From the NCBI RefSeq assembly GCF_031455195.1, contig NZ_JAVDSH010000006.1:1-64000 (forward strand): DNA of 64,000 nt, written 5' to 3'. The notes below the pieces were generated by a model. The model was not told the origin of the DNA, ran no database searches, and was given only the letters and a program-made list of their open reading frames with translations. Each line of letters begins with the position of its first letter. The first letter of the stretch is position 1. Positions 1 to 8,497 of the stretch are shown here, piece after piece. Made by a program: the position numbers and the translations under genes. Source of the stretch: Arthrobacter nitroguajacolicus_D (GTDB lineage Bacteria; Actinomycetota; Actinomycetes; Actinomycetales; Micrococcaceae).

Positions 1-213
1 TCCCTCGGAGCAGACGGCTTCGGCTTCTCCGACACCCGCCAAGCCGCACGCCGCTACTTCAAAAACGACACCCACTCCATCGTCGCCAAAACCCTCCAAC
101 TCCTCGCCGCCAAGGGCGAAGTCGAGGAAGGCGCACTGGAGAAGGCAATCGAGAAGTACCGGCTCCTGGATGTCAACGCCGGCACCACCGGCGGAGCGGG
201 CGGCGACGCCTAA
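1..213 (+). CDS. aceE: Pyruvate dehydrogenase E1 component, 3' end (partial)
   Basis: The window opens inside a reading frame that runs to TAA at 211-213 and gives the last 70 residues of a protein starting SLGADGFGFSDTR. This matches the C-terminal end of the homodimeric E1 subunit (AceE) of the pyruvate dehydrogenase complex, in which the SxGTDGFGxSDTR segment precedes a short helical tail. AceE decarboxylates pyruvate with thiamine diphosphate and feeds acetyl units to E2. Acetyl-CoA supply next to the fatty-acid synthesis genes makes metabolic sense. A hairpin follows at 254-290. The identification rests on a short stretch, but the motif is distinctive. Confidence 0.85.
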   Translation, partial: SLGADGFGFSDTRQAARRYFKNDTHSIVAKTLQLLAAKGEVEEGALEKAIEKYRLLDVNAGTTGGAGGDA

Positions 214-253
214 CCAGTTGCTGGGCACGTCCCACAACAAAAGCAGTACCGCG

Positions 254-290
254 ACGGCGGCTTCAACCGAAAAGGTTGGGGCCGCCGTCG
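254..290 (+). terminator. Hairpin after aceE, probable terminator
   Basis: A 16-nt arm at 254-269 (GACGGCGGCTTCAACC) pairs with 275-290 around a 5-nt loop with one or two mismatches, followed by GGGCTTTAA. It lies 41 bp after the aceE stop and before fasR. The T-run is short, so termination strength is uncertain. Confidence 0.6.
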
Positions 291-344
291 GGCTTTAACC
301 GGGCTCCCAGGGTGTTGGGCAGAACGTGACGGGCAGCAACGCCA

Positions 345-363
345 GTTGTAGCCTTCTCACAAA
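345..363 (+). promoter_or_regulatory. Candidate FasR operator, copy 1 (upstream of fasR)
   Basis: GTTGTAGCCTTCTCACAAA at 345-363 matches 16 of 19 bases with GTTGTAGACTTCCTACAAA at 1647-1665 upstream of fabD. The arms TTGTAG and CTACAA/TCACAA form an imperfect inverted repeat around CTTC. FasR is known to control its neighbouring fab genes in Streptomyces; assigning this site to FasR is inference. Part of the motif (TAGCCT) could alternatively be a -10 element. Confidence 0.5.
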
Positions 364-398
364 TGGAGCTTGCCCGGGATGGGCCGTATGCTCATTCC

Positions 399-1643
399 AT
401 GGCAGAGCCCGTCAAAACAACTTCCAAGCGCAAGGCAGCAACCCCGGCATTGTCGCCGGAAAAGGCCGAAACCCTGCGACAGCTCCGCGCCAACGTTGGG
501 CAACTGTCCACCAGCACCATGCGAAAACTTGAGAAGTCACTGCCGTGGTACAGCCGCCTCAGCTCAGACGAGCGTTCGGCGCTCGGATTGGTGGCCCAGA
601 ACGGCATCGCCGCATTCGTGACCTGGTACGAGCGTCCCAGCTCACCGTCATGGATCCTCACCGATGTCTTTGGCAACGCTCCCACGGAACTGACGCGCTC
701 CATCAGCCTGCAAAAGGCGCTGCAACTGATCCGCATCGTCGTGGAAGTTGTCGAAGACCAAGTGCCCGTCATTGCGCCGGAGTCGGACCAGCCATCGCTG
801 CGGGAAGCGGTCCTGCGATACTCGCGGGAGGTCGCGTTTGCCGCCGCAGACGTCTACGCGCGCGCAGCAGAGTCGCGTGGTTCCTGGGACACCCGGCTTG
901 AGGCACTCATTGTGGATGCCATCCTTCGAGGCGAAAACACTGACGCCTTGCGGTCCCGGATCGCTGCCCTCGGCTGGAAAGCCCAGGAGAGGTTCACCGT
1001 AATGGTGGGCAATTCGCCGTCGGAACCCAGCGCAAGCTATGTCAGTGAACTGCGCCGGACCGCCGGGCGTTTCGCTGAGGATGCCCTCGTGGGAATCCAG
1101 GGCGATCGGTTGATCCTCATTCTCGGTGGAGTCCAGGACCGGGACACGGCCTACGTCAAACTGAGCGAAATGTTCGCCCCTGGCGCCGTCGTTTACGGCC
1201 CGGAGGCCGGTTCGCTGGTGGAAGCGAGCAGTTCCGCGCAAGCGGCCTTTGCCGGGCTCACCGCCGCACGGGCCTGGCCCTCGGCTCCCCGCCCGGTGGC
1301 GGCCGACGACCTGCTCCCCGAACGTGTGGTCTCCGGCGACGATGCGGCCCGCAGGTCGCTCATCAAGAACATCTACCGGCCCCTTCTGGCGGCCTCCAAT
1401 GGCTTGGTGGAGACTCTGGGAACCTACCTTGAGCTGGGGCATTCGCTTGAAGCCACTGCCCGGGAACTGTTCGTGCATGCCAACACGGTGCGCTACCGTT
1501 TGAAGCGTGTCTGCGACGTCACAGGTTGGGATCCGCTCCTGCCGAGGGAAGCGTTTGTGCTGCAAACAGCCTTGGTAGTGGGCCGGCTTTCAGCCCAACC
1601 CAAAGCCACCCCCGAACGTCACGCGTCGCGTTCACAGAACTGA
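399..1643 (+). CDS. fasR: PucR-type transcriptional regulator of fatty-acid synthesis (FasR-like)
   Basis: 414 residues from the ATG at 399. The C-terminal part (about residues 345-395, with LEATARELFVHANTVRYRLK) is the PucR-family helix-turn-helix; the middle resembles the GGDEF-like domain of that family. The position directly before fabD-fabH-acpP-fabF is that of FasR in Streptomyces, a transcriptional activator of these genes. An ATG at 363 is also in frame, but it overlaps the candidate operator 345-363, so 399 (MAEPVKTTSK) is preferred. No strong ribosome binding site is visible for either start. The candidate operator recurs before fabD, which suggests autoregulation plus fab control. 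Confidence 0.85.
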   Translation: MAEPVKTTSKRKAATPALSPEKAETLRQLRANVGQLSTSTMRKLEKSLPWYSRLSSDERSALGLVAQNGIAAFVTWYERPSSPSWILTDVFGNAPTELTRSISLQKALQLIRIVVEVVEDQVPVIAPESDQPSLREAVLRYSREVAFAAADVYARAAESRGSWDTRLEALIVDAILRGENTDALRSRIAALGWKAQERFTVMVGNSPSEPSASYVSELRRTAGRFAEDALVGIQGDRLILILGGVQDRDTAYVKLSEMFAPGAVVYGPEAGSLVEASSSAQAAFAGLTAARAWPSAPRPVAADDLLPERVVSGDDAARRSLIKNIYRPLLAASNGLVETLGTYLELGHSLEATARELFVHANTVRYRLKRVCDVTGWDPLLPREAFVLQTALVVGRLSAQPKATPERHASRSQN

Positions 1644-1646
1644 ACC

Positions 1647-1665
1647 GTTGTAGACTTCCTACAAA
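1647..1665 (+). promoter_or_regulatory. Candidate FasR operator, copy 2 (upstream of fabD)
   Basis: GTTGTAGACTTCCTACAAA contains a perfect 6-bp inverted repeat, TTGTAG-ACTTC-CTACAA. It nearly repeats the sequence upstream of fasR. It starts 4 bp after the fasR stop and lies 67 bp before the fabD start at 1732. A second inverted repeat, TGGTGT-ACCAAA-ACACCA, lies at 1681-1698. TAGACT inside the motif also resembles an actinobacterial -10 element, so operator and promoter may overlap. Confidence 0.55.
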
Positions 1666-1731
1666 CTGACCCAGTGAGCTTGGTGTACCAAAACACCAGT
1701 GGATCACGTGGCAATTTGGAAAGCTGGATAC

Positions 1732-2661
1732 GTGCTTGCAATCGTCTGCCCTGGACAGGGCTCCCAGACCCCCGGATTTTTGGCCCCTTGGCTGGAACTC
1801 CCCTCCGTCGAAGGCCAGTTGGCCTCCCTGAGCGAGATCGCAGGCATTGACCTCAAGGCCCACGGCACCACTTCTGACGAAGAAACCATCAAGGACACCG
1901 CTGTAGCCCAGCCGCTGATTGTCGCGGCCGGCCTGGTGGCCGCCACGTCGCTCTTCGATGTCGAGCTCAGCAGCCTTCCCGTCATCCTGGCCGGCCACTC
2001 CGTCGGCGAAATCACGGCGTCCGCCCTCGCCGGCGTCCTGTCGGACGCCGAAGCCATGGCCTTCGTCCGCGAACGCGCCAACAGCATGGCCGCGGCAGCA
2101 GCCGTAACTCCTACAGGCATGAGCGCCGTTGTGGGTGGCGATCCTGCCGAGGTCCTGGCAGCCATTGAAGCTTCCGGCGCCACTCCAGCCAACGTCAACG
2201 GTGCGGGCCAGACGGTCGCGGCAGGCACCTTTGATCAGCTGAAGGCCCTTGCGGACAACCCGCCGGCCAAGGCGCGGGTCATCCCCCTGAAGGTCGCAGG
2301 CGCTTTCCACACCTCGCACATGGCGCCTGCAGTCAGCGCCTTGGAAGCCCTCAAACCGTCATTGTCACCGCAGAACCCCTCGGTTCCGCTGCTGTCGAAC
2401 TACGATGGCCAGGAAGTAACGGACGGCACGGCTGCCATCGAGAGCCTCATTGCGCAGGTCTCACGGCCTGTTCGCTGGGACAAGTGCATGGAAACCATGG
2501 TTCAGCGCGGAGTCACGGGCGTGATCGAACTTGCACCGGCAGGAACCCTTGCCGGCCTGGCCAAGCGCGGCATGCCCGGCGTGAAGACCGTTGCAGTCAA
2601 GACCCCGGATGACCTTTCCGCGGCGCTTGCACTTTTCGCTGAATTGGAAGGACAGGCATGA
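1732..2661 (+). CDS. fabD: Malonyl-CoA:ACP transacylase FabD
   Basis: 309 residues from GTG at 1732, chosen because FabD proteins begin directly at the (V)LAIVCPGQGSQ motif; an ATG at 1699 would add 11 atypical residues. It transfers malonyl from CoA to the phosphopantetheine arm of acyl carrier protein, supplying extender units for type II fatty acid synthesis in the cytosol. Visible motifs are GQGSQ near the N terminus, the nucleophile elbow GHSVGE (Ser about residue 89) and the catalytic-histidine segment GAFHTSHM near residue 190. The stop overlaps the fabH start by 4 nt (ATGA), indicating translational coupling. The candidate FasR operator lies upstream. Confidence 0.95.
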   Translation: MLAIVCPGQGSQTPGFLAPWLELPSVEGQLASLSEIAGIDLKAHGTTSDEETIKDTAVAQPLIVAAGLVAATSLFDVELSSLPVILAGHSVGEITASALAGVLSDAEAMAFVRERANSMAAAAAVTPTGMSAVVGGDPAEVLAAIEASGATPANVNGAGQTVAAGTFDQLKALADNPPAKARVIPLKVAGAFHTSHMAPAVSALEALKPSLSPQNPSVPLLSNYDGQEVTDGTAAIESLIAQVSRPVRWDKCMETMVQRGVTGVIELAPAGTLAGLAKRGMPGVKTVAVKTPDDLSAALALFAELEGQA

Positions 2662-3719
2662 GCACCCCGGTACTGAACAAGACTGCGGTTAACGAAAACG
2701 CCCGGATCCTCGGCATCGGCGCCTACCGCCCCGACGTCATTGTCACCAACGAGGACGTTTGCCAGTGGATCGACTCCTCCGACGAGTGGATCCGCCAGCG
2801 CACCGGCATCATCACCCGCCACCGCGCAGCCGCGGACGTCAGCGTGATCGACATGGCCGAAGGAGCTGCGCGCGAAGCAATCCAGCAGGCCGGAATCGAA
2901 CCGTCCCAGTTGGGCGCAGTTATTGTCTCGACCGTGACGCACCCTTACGCCACACCGTCCGCTGCCGCCGCACTCACCGAGCGTTTGGGCGCGACGCCGG
3001 CACCCGCCTTCGACATCTCGGCCGCCTGTGCCGGGTACTGCTACGGCGTGGCCCAGGCAGATGCCTTGGTGCGCTCCGGCGCGGCACAGTACGTCCTGGT
3101 GGTCGGTGCCGAGAAACTCTCGGATGTCATCGACAACCACGAACGCACTATTTCGTTCCTGCTCGGCGACGGCGCGGGAGCGGTAGTCGTGGGCCCCTCC
3201 GACACCCCCGGCATCGGCCCGTCGGTCTGGGGTTCAGATGGAAGCAAATGGGACGCCATTGGCATGACGCACTCGCTGGAGGACGTCAGGAAACTAGGCG
3301 AATCCGCCCGGCACTCGGACGAAATCGATGACCCCGCCATCCTGTCAGCCACCCAGGATGTCTGGCCCACACTGCGCCAGGACGGCCAGACAGTATTCCG
3401 TTGGGCTGTGTGGGAAATGGCGAAGGTGGCCCAGCAGGCACTGGACGCTGCCGGCATCGAAGCCACCGACCTCGCTGCGTTTGTTCCCCACCAGGCGAAC
3501 ATGCGCATCATTGACGAGATGGTCAAGAAGCTCAAGCTCCCTGAGTCCGTCGTCATCGGCCGCGACATTGCCCAAGCGGGCAATACATCAGCCGCTTCCA
3601 TCCCACTGGCCACACACCGTTTGCTCCAGGAAAACCCGGGGTTGAGCGGCGGCCTTGCCCTGCAGATCGGGTTCGGCGCGGGCCTGGTCTTCGGGGCTCA
3701 GGTAGTAGTCCTGCCGTAG
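2658..3719 (+). CDS. fabH: Beta-ketoacyl-ACP synthase III FabH
   Basis: 353 residues. It condenses a starter acyl-CoA with malonyl-ACP to begin chain elongation; in Gram-positive bacteria this enzyme usually prefers branched starters. The catalytic triad is visible: Cys in DISAACAGYCYG (near residue 125), His in PHQANMRI (near 278) and Asn in QAGNTSAASIP (near 308). The length is close to other actinobacterial FabH proteins. The start overlaps the fabD stop, and acpP follows after 116 bp, an interval that contains a small inverted repeat (AAACCG/CGGTTT, 3770-3787). Confidence 0.95.
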   Translation: MSTPVLNKTAVNENARILGIGAYRPDVIVTNEDVCQWIDSSDEWIRQRTGIITRHRAAADVSVIDMAEGAAREAIQQAGIEPSQLGAVIVSTVTHPYATPSAAAALTERLGATPAPAFDISAACAGYCYGVAQADALVRSGAAQYVLVVGAEKLSDVIDNHERTISFLLGDGAGAVVVGPSDTPGIGPSVWGSDGSKWDAIGMTHSLEDVRKLGESARHSDEIDDPAILSATQDVWPTLRQDGQTVFRWAVWEMAKVAQQALDAAGIEATDLAAFVPHQANMRIIDEMVKKLKLPESVVIGRDIAQAGNTSAASIPLATHRLLQENPGLSGGLALQIGFGAGLVFGAQVVVLP

Positions 3720-3835
3720 AACCTGGAGTCCCAGTGGCCTCCAGCCAACTGAATACGACTTACAAACCCAAACCGTAACCGCGGTTTGCCCCCCTTTCCG
3801 GCAGTAGCCGGTACAAACAAGAAAAGGAGCCAACA

Positions 3836-4081
3836 ATGGCTAGCAACGAAGAGATCCTGGCCGGCCTGGCTGAAATCGTCAACGAAGAAACCGGCCTTGC
3901 CCCCGAAGCCGTAGAGCTGGACAAGTCCTTCACCGAGGACCTCGACATCGACTCCATCTCCATGATGACCATCGTTGTCAACGCTGAAGAGAAGTTCGGC
4001 GTTCGCATTCCCGATGAAGAGGTCAAGAACCTCAAGACCGTCGGCGACGCCGTCAGCTTCATCGCAAACGCACAGGCTTAG
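3836..4081 (+). CDS. acpP: Acyl carrier protein
   Basis: 81 residues, acidic. It carries growing fatty acyl chains on a 4'-phosphopantetheine arm. The attachment site is Ser40 in EDLDIDSISMMT, the classic DSL-like motif with I in place of L. A clear ribosome binding site, AAGGAG, lies just upstream of the ATG. It sits between fabH and fabF as in other Actinobacteria, and is followed by a strong hairpin (4092-4132) that may raise acpP levels relative to fabF. Confidence 0.96.
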   Translation: MASNEEILAGLAEIVNEETGLAPEAVELDKSFTEDLDIDSISMMTIVVNAEEKFGVRIPDEEVKNLKTVGDAVSFIANAQA

Positions 4082-4091
4082 TCCTGACTCA

Positions 4092-4132
4092 GCTGTGCCG
4101 GGCCGGGATTAGATCCTTGCGCCCGGCACAGC
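4092..4132 (+). terminator. Intercistronic hairpin between acpP and fabF
   Basis: GCTGTGCCGGGC (4092-4103) is perfectly complementary to GCCCGGCACAGC (4121-4132), giving a 12-bp stem with a 17-nt loop 10 bp after the acpP stop. There is no immediate T-run, so it may be a partial terminator or an RNA-stabilising 3' end for acpP rather than a full stop. Confidence 0.5.
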
Positions 4133-4212
4133 CGCAATAACGCCCAGAGTTTTTCTTGCCTCCCCCCGTGCATCCATCGGGAGGGCTGGCTGATCCGACA
4201 GAGAGTGATCGC

Positions 4213-5448
4213 ATGGCACGCAAAGTAGTCATAACCGGTCTGGGGGCCACCACTCCCATCGGCGGCGACGTACCCACAATGTGGCAGAACGCGCTGAAAG
4301 GGGTCTCCGGCGCCCGTACGCTCGAAGATGAGTGGGTGGCCAAGTACGACCTCCCCGTCCACTTTGCTGCCCGGTGCTCGACGCCGGCCCTGGACGTCCT
4401 GAGCCGGGTCGAAGCCAAGCGCATGGACCCTTCCACGCAGTTTGGCGTCATTGCCGCCCGTGAGGCCTGGGCCGATTCCGGAATTGGCGAGATCGACCAC
4501 GACCGTCTGGCGGTGGCCTTCGCTACCGGTATTGGCGGTGTCTGGACGCTCCTGGATGCCTGGGATACCCTCCGTGACCGGGGTCCCCGCCGGGTATTGC
4601 CCATGACCGTCCCCATGCTGATGCCCAACGGTGTAGCCGCTGCCGTCAGCCTGGACCTTGGTGCACGCGCCGGAGCGCACACTCCCGTGTCAGCCTGCGC
4701 GTCCGGTACGGAAGCCCTCCACCTGGGGCTGGACCTGATCCGGTCCGGCAAGGCTGACGTGGTGGTCTGCGGTGGCGCGGAAGCGGCCATCCACCCGATG
4801 CCCTTGGCAGCGTTCTCCTCCATGCAGGCGCTCTCCCGTCGGAACGACGAGCCGGAACGCGCTTCACGTCCCTACGACATCGACCGTGACGGCTTTGTCA
4901 TGGGTGAGGGTGCCGGCGCTTTGGTCCTCGAAGCCGAGGAACACGCCATCGCCCGCGGTGCACGGATCTACGCTGAGCTTGCCGGAACGTCGGTGACCGC
5001 GGATGCGTACCACATCACGGCACCGGACCCCGAAGGCCTCGGCGCCACACGGGCCCTCAAGGCCGCAATGTTCGATGGCCGTATCCAGGCTGAAGACGTT
5101 GTCCACGTCAACGCCCATGCCACGTCGACACCTGTGGGTGACAAGCCCGAATACACAGCTCTCCGGGCTGCCCTTGGCACCCACGTGGACAACGTGGCGG
5201 TCTCTGCCACCAAGTCCCAGATGGGCCACCTCCTGGGAGCTTCCGGAGCGGTTGAGGCCGTCCTGACGGTTCTGGCTGTTTACGAGCGCAAGACGCCGGT
5301 GACCATCAACCTCGAGAACCAGGACCCGGAGATCCCCCTCGATGTCGTGACGTCGGTACGTGATCTGCCCGCCGGCGATATCGTCGCCCTGAGCAATTCC
5401 TTCGGCTTCGGCGGACACAACGCCGTCATCGCCGTCCGAAATGTCTAG
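4213..5448 (+). CDS. fabF: Beta-ketoacyl-ACP synthase II FabF
   Basis: 411 residues from ATG 4213, which has GAGAG upstream and gives the usual MARKVVITGLGATTPIGGD opening; an in-frame ATG at 4156 adds an atypical 19-residue leader. It elongates acyl-ACP by condensation with malonyl-ACP. The Cys-His-His set of this family is visible: Cys in PVSACASGTEALH (near 163), His in VNAHATSTPVGD (near 302) and His in KSQMGHLLGASG (near 340), with GFGGHN at the end. It is the last gene of the fab cluster and is followed by a perfect 14-bp terminator. Confidence 0.95.
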   Translation: MARKVVITGLGATTPIGGDVPTMWQNALKGVSGARTLEDEWVAKYDLPVHFAARCSTPALDVLSRVEAKRMDPSTQFGVIAAREAWADSGIGEIDHDRLAVAFATGIGGVWTLLDAWDTLRDRGPRRVLPMTVPMLMPNGVAAAVSLDLGARAGAHTPVSACASGTEALHLGLDLIRSGKADVVVCGGAEAAIHPMPLAAFSSMQALSRRNDEPERASRPYDIDRDGFVMGEGAGALVLEAEEHAIARGARIYAELAGTSVTADAYHITAPDPEGLGATRALKAAMFDGRIQAEDVVHVNAHATSTPVGDKPEYTALRAALGTHVDNVAVSATKSQMGHLLGASGAVEAVLTVLAVYERKTPVTINLENQDPEIPLDVVTSVRDLPAGDIVALSNSFGFGGHNAVIAVRNV

Positions 5449-5480
5449 CAGCACTGTCCCGGCTCCGGCCCGATGACATG

Positions 5481-5512
5481 AGGAGGGCCCCACCATCCGG
5501 TGGGGCCCTCCT
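5481..5512. terminator. Bidirectional terminator between fabF and the DUF3145 gene
   Basis: AGGAGGGCCCCACC (5481-5494) and GGTGGGGCCCTCCT (5499-5512) form a perfect 14-bp stem with a 4-nt loop between two convergent genes. T-runs on either side are weak. Confidence 0.75.
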
Positions 5513-5540
5513 CATTGCTATGGGGTGTTCTTATCCCGGG

Positions 5541-6044
5541 TCAGCCGACCTGGTGCAACCAGCGCACGGGAGCGCCTTCGGCTGCGTGCCGGAACGGCTC
5601 AAGCTCTTCGTCCCAAGCTTCGCCGAGCGCCAAGGACAATTCGTGGTAAACGGCCGAGGGATCCCCGGCACCGGACTCGTAGGCGTAGCGAATGCGGTCT
5701 TCGGTCACCATGATGTTGCCGTGCACGTCCGTGACGGCATGGAAAATTCCGAGCTCGGGGGTGTGGGACCAGCGGGCCCCGTCCACGCCTTGGCTCGGCT
5801 CCTCGGTAACCTCATAGCGCAGGTGGGCCCAACCGCGCAGGGCAGACGCCAACTGGGCCCCCGTGCCCGGCGCACCGGTCCACGACAGCTCAGCCCGGAA
5901 CATCCCGGGCGCAGCAGGCTGAGGGGTCCACTCAAGATCGGTCCGCTTATCTACGACCGATCCAATGGCCCACTCAACGTGCGGGCAAAGTGCCGTTGGG
6001 GCCGAGTGCACAAACAGGACACCGCGGGTTGTTGCAACAGACAT
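5541..6044 (-). CDS. DUF3145 family protein
   Basis: 167 residues from the ATG at 6044, which has GGAGG 5 nt upstream. A start at 6128, preceded by AAGG, would add 28 residues and cannot be excluded. The sequence RGVLFVHSAPTALCPHVEWA is the signature of the actinobacterial DUF3145 family, whose function is not known to me. No signal peptide or membrane segment is visible, so it is probably cytosolic. It converges with fabF, and the 237-bp gap to xerC on its upstream side presumably carries its promoter. Confidence 0.85.
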   Translation of the reverse strand: MSVATTRGVLFVHSAPTALCPHVEWAIGSVVDKRTDLEWTPQPAAPGMFRAELSWTGAPGTGAQLASALRGWAHLRYEVTEEPSQGVDGARWSHTPELGIFHAVTDVHGNIMVTEDRIRYAYESGAGDPSAVYHELSLALGEAWDEELEPFRHAAEGAPVRWLHQVG

Positions 6045-6281
6045 TCCATCCTCCATAGCTGTAGGTACGTCTTCCCCAACGACCTCTGCCTGGATGTTTG
6101 CTGTTGCTGCCGGAGCCATGAAATTCATGCAGGCCTTGACAGGCTATTTACTTGTGCGAAGTACTACTGACGATATTGGCACAGATATAACCCTCAACCG
6201 TGCATTGAAGGTTTCCCCGTGGTGCTTTCATTTTGCCGTACGCTGCCCGTTTCCGCCAGTGCAGCGCGACCGTGCGCGGTG

Positions 6282-7235
6282 TCACGCCCGTGGGTGGGCC
6301 TGCTGGTAGCTCTTACGCAGCCGATCCACGGAAACGTGCGTGTAGATCTGCGTCGTAGCCAGGCTGCTGTGGCCCAGGATCTCCTGGACAGCCCTCAGGT
6401 CCGCACCACCATCGAGCAGATGCGTGGCGGCACTGTGCCTGAGTGCGTGCGGGCCCTTGGCCGATGTATCACCCAGCGCTTGCAGCACTGTGTTCACTAC
6501 GGCCCGGATTTGTCGTTGATCCACCCTGTTTCCCCGTGCCCCAAGGAAAAGGGCTGGGCCGCTGGAGGCGGTCACGACTGCGGGCCGGCCTCGCCTCAAC
6601 CAGTCGTCGACGGCAATGGCCGCCGGGACACCGAACGGGACCGTACGTTCCTTGTTACCTTTGCCCAGCACCCGGAGTGTCCGCCGGTCAGGATCGAGGT
6701 CGTCAATATCCAGGCCGGCGAGTTCTCCTACACGGACTCCCGTGGCGTAGAGCAGTTCCACCATGGCCCGGTTCCGCACGGCCATGGGACCACCGTCCTC
6801 GGCTGCCGTGGTCAGGTCATCCACCATCCTGGTCACCTGTTGTTGCTGTAGGACACCCGGCAGGGACTTGTCACGCTTTGGCGCCTGCAGCCTGACGGCA
6901 GGATCGACGGCGATGAGTTCTTCCCGTAACGCCCAGGAGGTGAATGAGCGTGCGGTGGCTGCTCGCCGGGCCAGCGTGGCCCGGGCCATACCTGCTTCGC
7001 TTTGCGCACCGAGCCAGCGCCGAAGTGAGCCGAGCTCCAATTGGCCGAGTTCCCCGACACCTTCCTGGACGGCGAAACCGAGGAGGCTCTCCACATCGGC
7101 AATGTAGGCACGGACGGTGTGCTCAGACCTGGCGCGTTCCCCTGCCAGGTAGCGTCGAAATCCCTCAACTGCACTTTGCAGCGATTCTGGTAATAATTGC
7201 CCGTCCACCCTTCCCACTGTGCCAGCCGCCGGCAT
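6282..7235 (-). CDS. xerC: Tyrosine recombinase XerC
   Basis: 317 residues. It resolves chromosome dimers at dif together with XerD. An N-terminal SAM-like DNA-binding domain (about 15-105) is followed by the catalytic domain. The family residues are visible: Arg168 in TGVRVGEL, Lys in GKGNKERTVP (192-195), His263 and Arg266 in HALRHSAATH, His289 in LGHSS and nucleophile Tyr298 in TTQIYTH. It lies 36 bp downstream of dprA, probably in one transcript. No strong ribosome binding site is seen at the chosen ATG. Confidence 0.92.
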   Translation of the reverse strand: MPAAGTVGRVDGQLLPESLQSAVEGFRRYLAGERARSEHTVRAYIADVESLLGFAVQEGVGELGQLELGSLRRWLGAQSEAGMARATLARRAATARSFTSWALREELIAVDPAVRLQAPKRDKSLPGVLQQQQVTRMVDDLTTAAEDGGPMAVRNRAMVELLYATGVRVGELAGLDIDDLDPDRRTLRVLGKGNKERTVPFGVPAAIAVDDWLRRGRPAVVTASSGPALFLGARGNRVDQRQIRAVVNTVLQALGDTSAKGPHALRHSAATHLLDGGADLRAVQEILGHSSLATTQIYTHVSVDRLRKSYQQAHPRA

Positions 7236-7271
7236 TAACAGCGGGCATCAACATGCTTCTGCCCGGACTGG

Positions 7272-8468
7272 CTAGGCATTATTGGCTCTTTTCCACGTTC
7301 CGCGTTCCGAAACGGCGAGCCCCAGCACATTCAACCGCGACAGCCCTGCACGGACTGCTTCGGGGCTGAGTCCGGCCACAACCGTCAATTTCTCTATAGA
7401 ACTGGTGGATCTTAGTGGCAAGGCGTCCAACAGAATGAGGTCCTCCAGGCACAAACCATCATGCGCTGCAGCTAGCGACTCCTTCCCGTCACTGGTGGTT
7501 TCTCCCATTGCGCCTGCCAACTCGGCGACCTCGCCGGCATCGGTGACGCATATTGCTCCGCCGTCCCTGAGGAGGCGGTGGCAGCCCGCAGAATTGGCAC
7601 TGTGTATGGACCCGGGGACAGCAGCCACTGCCCTCCCCAGGGTCTCGGCATGGTGGGCTGTATTGAGGGCCCCTGAACGCCAGCGAGCCTCCACCACCAC
7701 GGTCACCGAAGCGATGGCTGCAATGAGCCGGTTCCGTTGAAGGAACCTGTACCGTGTGGGAGCCGATCCGGGCGGCACTTCCGCGATCACGGCTCCCTGG
7801 TTGGACACCGCTCTGAGGAGCTCTTCATTGCCGGACGGGTAGAAACGGTCCACCCCGCCCGCCATGACCGCAATGGTGGGTACGTTGGCGGTCCCGCCGC
7901 TGAGGGCTCCACGGTGGGCATGGGCATCGATCCCGTAGGCGCCGCCGGAGACCACCGTGAATCCGCGTTGCGCCAGGCTGTAGGCGAGGTCTCCGGTCAC
8001 TGATGCTCCATAGCTGGTGCTGTCCCTCGAACCAACAAGCGCCACTGCCTGCCGGGCAGTGGGGAGCGGTTGCTCATTGCCCCTCCACCACAGGCAAAGT
8101 GGCTCCTGCAGGCCGAGGTCGGCCAGCTGGGCCGGCCACAGCTCGTCCCCTGGAACAATCACCCTCCCACCCAACCGGCGCATTGTCGCCATGTCGCGTT
8201 CTGGGGCGAGGTCGGCGATGCGCGGCGCCCAACGCCGGAGACTGGCCGGGAGGCCGGGCCACCCGGCTGGTCCGCCCTCGTCCATGAGGAGGGCGGAGAT
8301 TTCCTGTTCCAGCTTGGGTCCGGTCGCCAGTTCCCCTGTTGCGACGCCCAGGGCATCGACAGCTCCGACGGCCCGCACCAGGGCAAGACCCACAGAGTCC
8401 TGAGGCTCCATGAGCCGTGCCAGCGCCGCCCGTGCTATGCGTTCCTTTTCCTGACTGGTTGTTGCCAC
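7272..8468 (-). CDS. dprA: DNA-processing protein DprA
   Basis: 398 residues from GTG at 8468 (AAAGGA about 10 nt upstream). An ATG at 8501 overlaps the comM stop as ATGA and would add 11 residues. DprA binds incoming single-stranded DNA and loads RecA during natural transformation; it is also kept in many bacteria not known to transform. The Rossmann-like core shows VGSRDST (145-151) and SGGAYGIDAHAH (174-185), and a C-terminal winged-helix segment follows (about 335-398). The neighbours comM and yraN are its usual companions. Confidence 0.93.
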   Translation of the reverse strand: MATTSQEKERIARAALARLMEPQDSVGLALVRAVGAVDALGVATGELATGPKLEQEISALLMDEGGPAGWPGLPASLRRWAPRIADLAPERDMATMRRLGGRVIVPGDELWPAQLADLGLQEPLCLWWRGNEQPLPTARQAVALVGSRDSTSYGASVTGDLAYSLAQRGFTVVSGGAYGIDAHAHRGALSGGTANVPTIAVMAGGVDRFYPSGNEELLRAVSNQGAVIAEVPPGSAPTRYRFLQRNRLIAAIASVTVVVEARWRSGALNTAHHAETLGRAVAAVPGSIHSANSAGCHRLLRDGGAICVTDAGEVAELAGAMGETTSDGKESLAAAHDGLCLEDLILLDALPLRSTSSIEKLTVVAGLSPEAVRAGLSRLNVLGLAVSERGTWKRANNA

Positions 8469-8497
8469 GTGGGTTAGTCCTTTCGTGAGGGTGTGTC

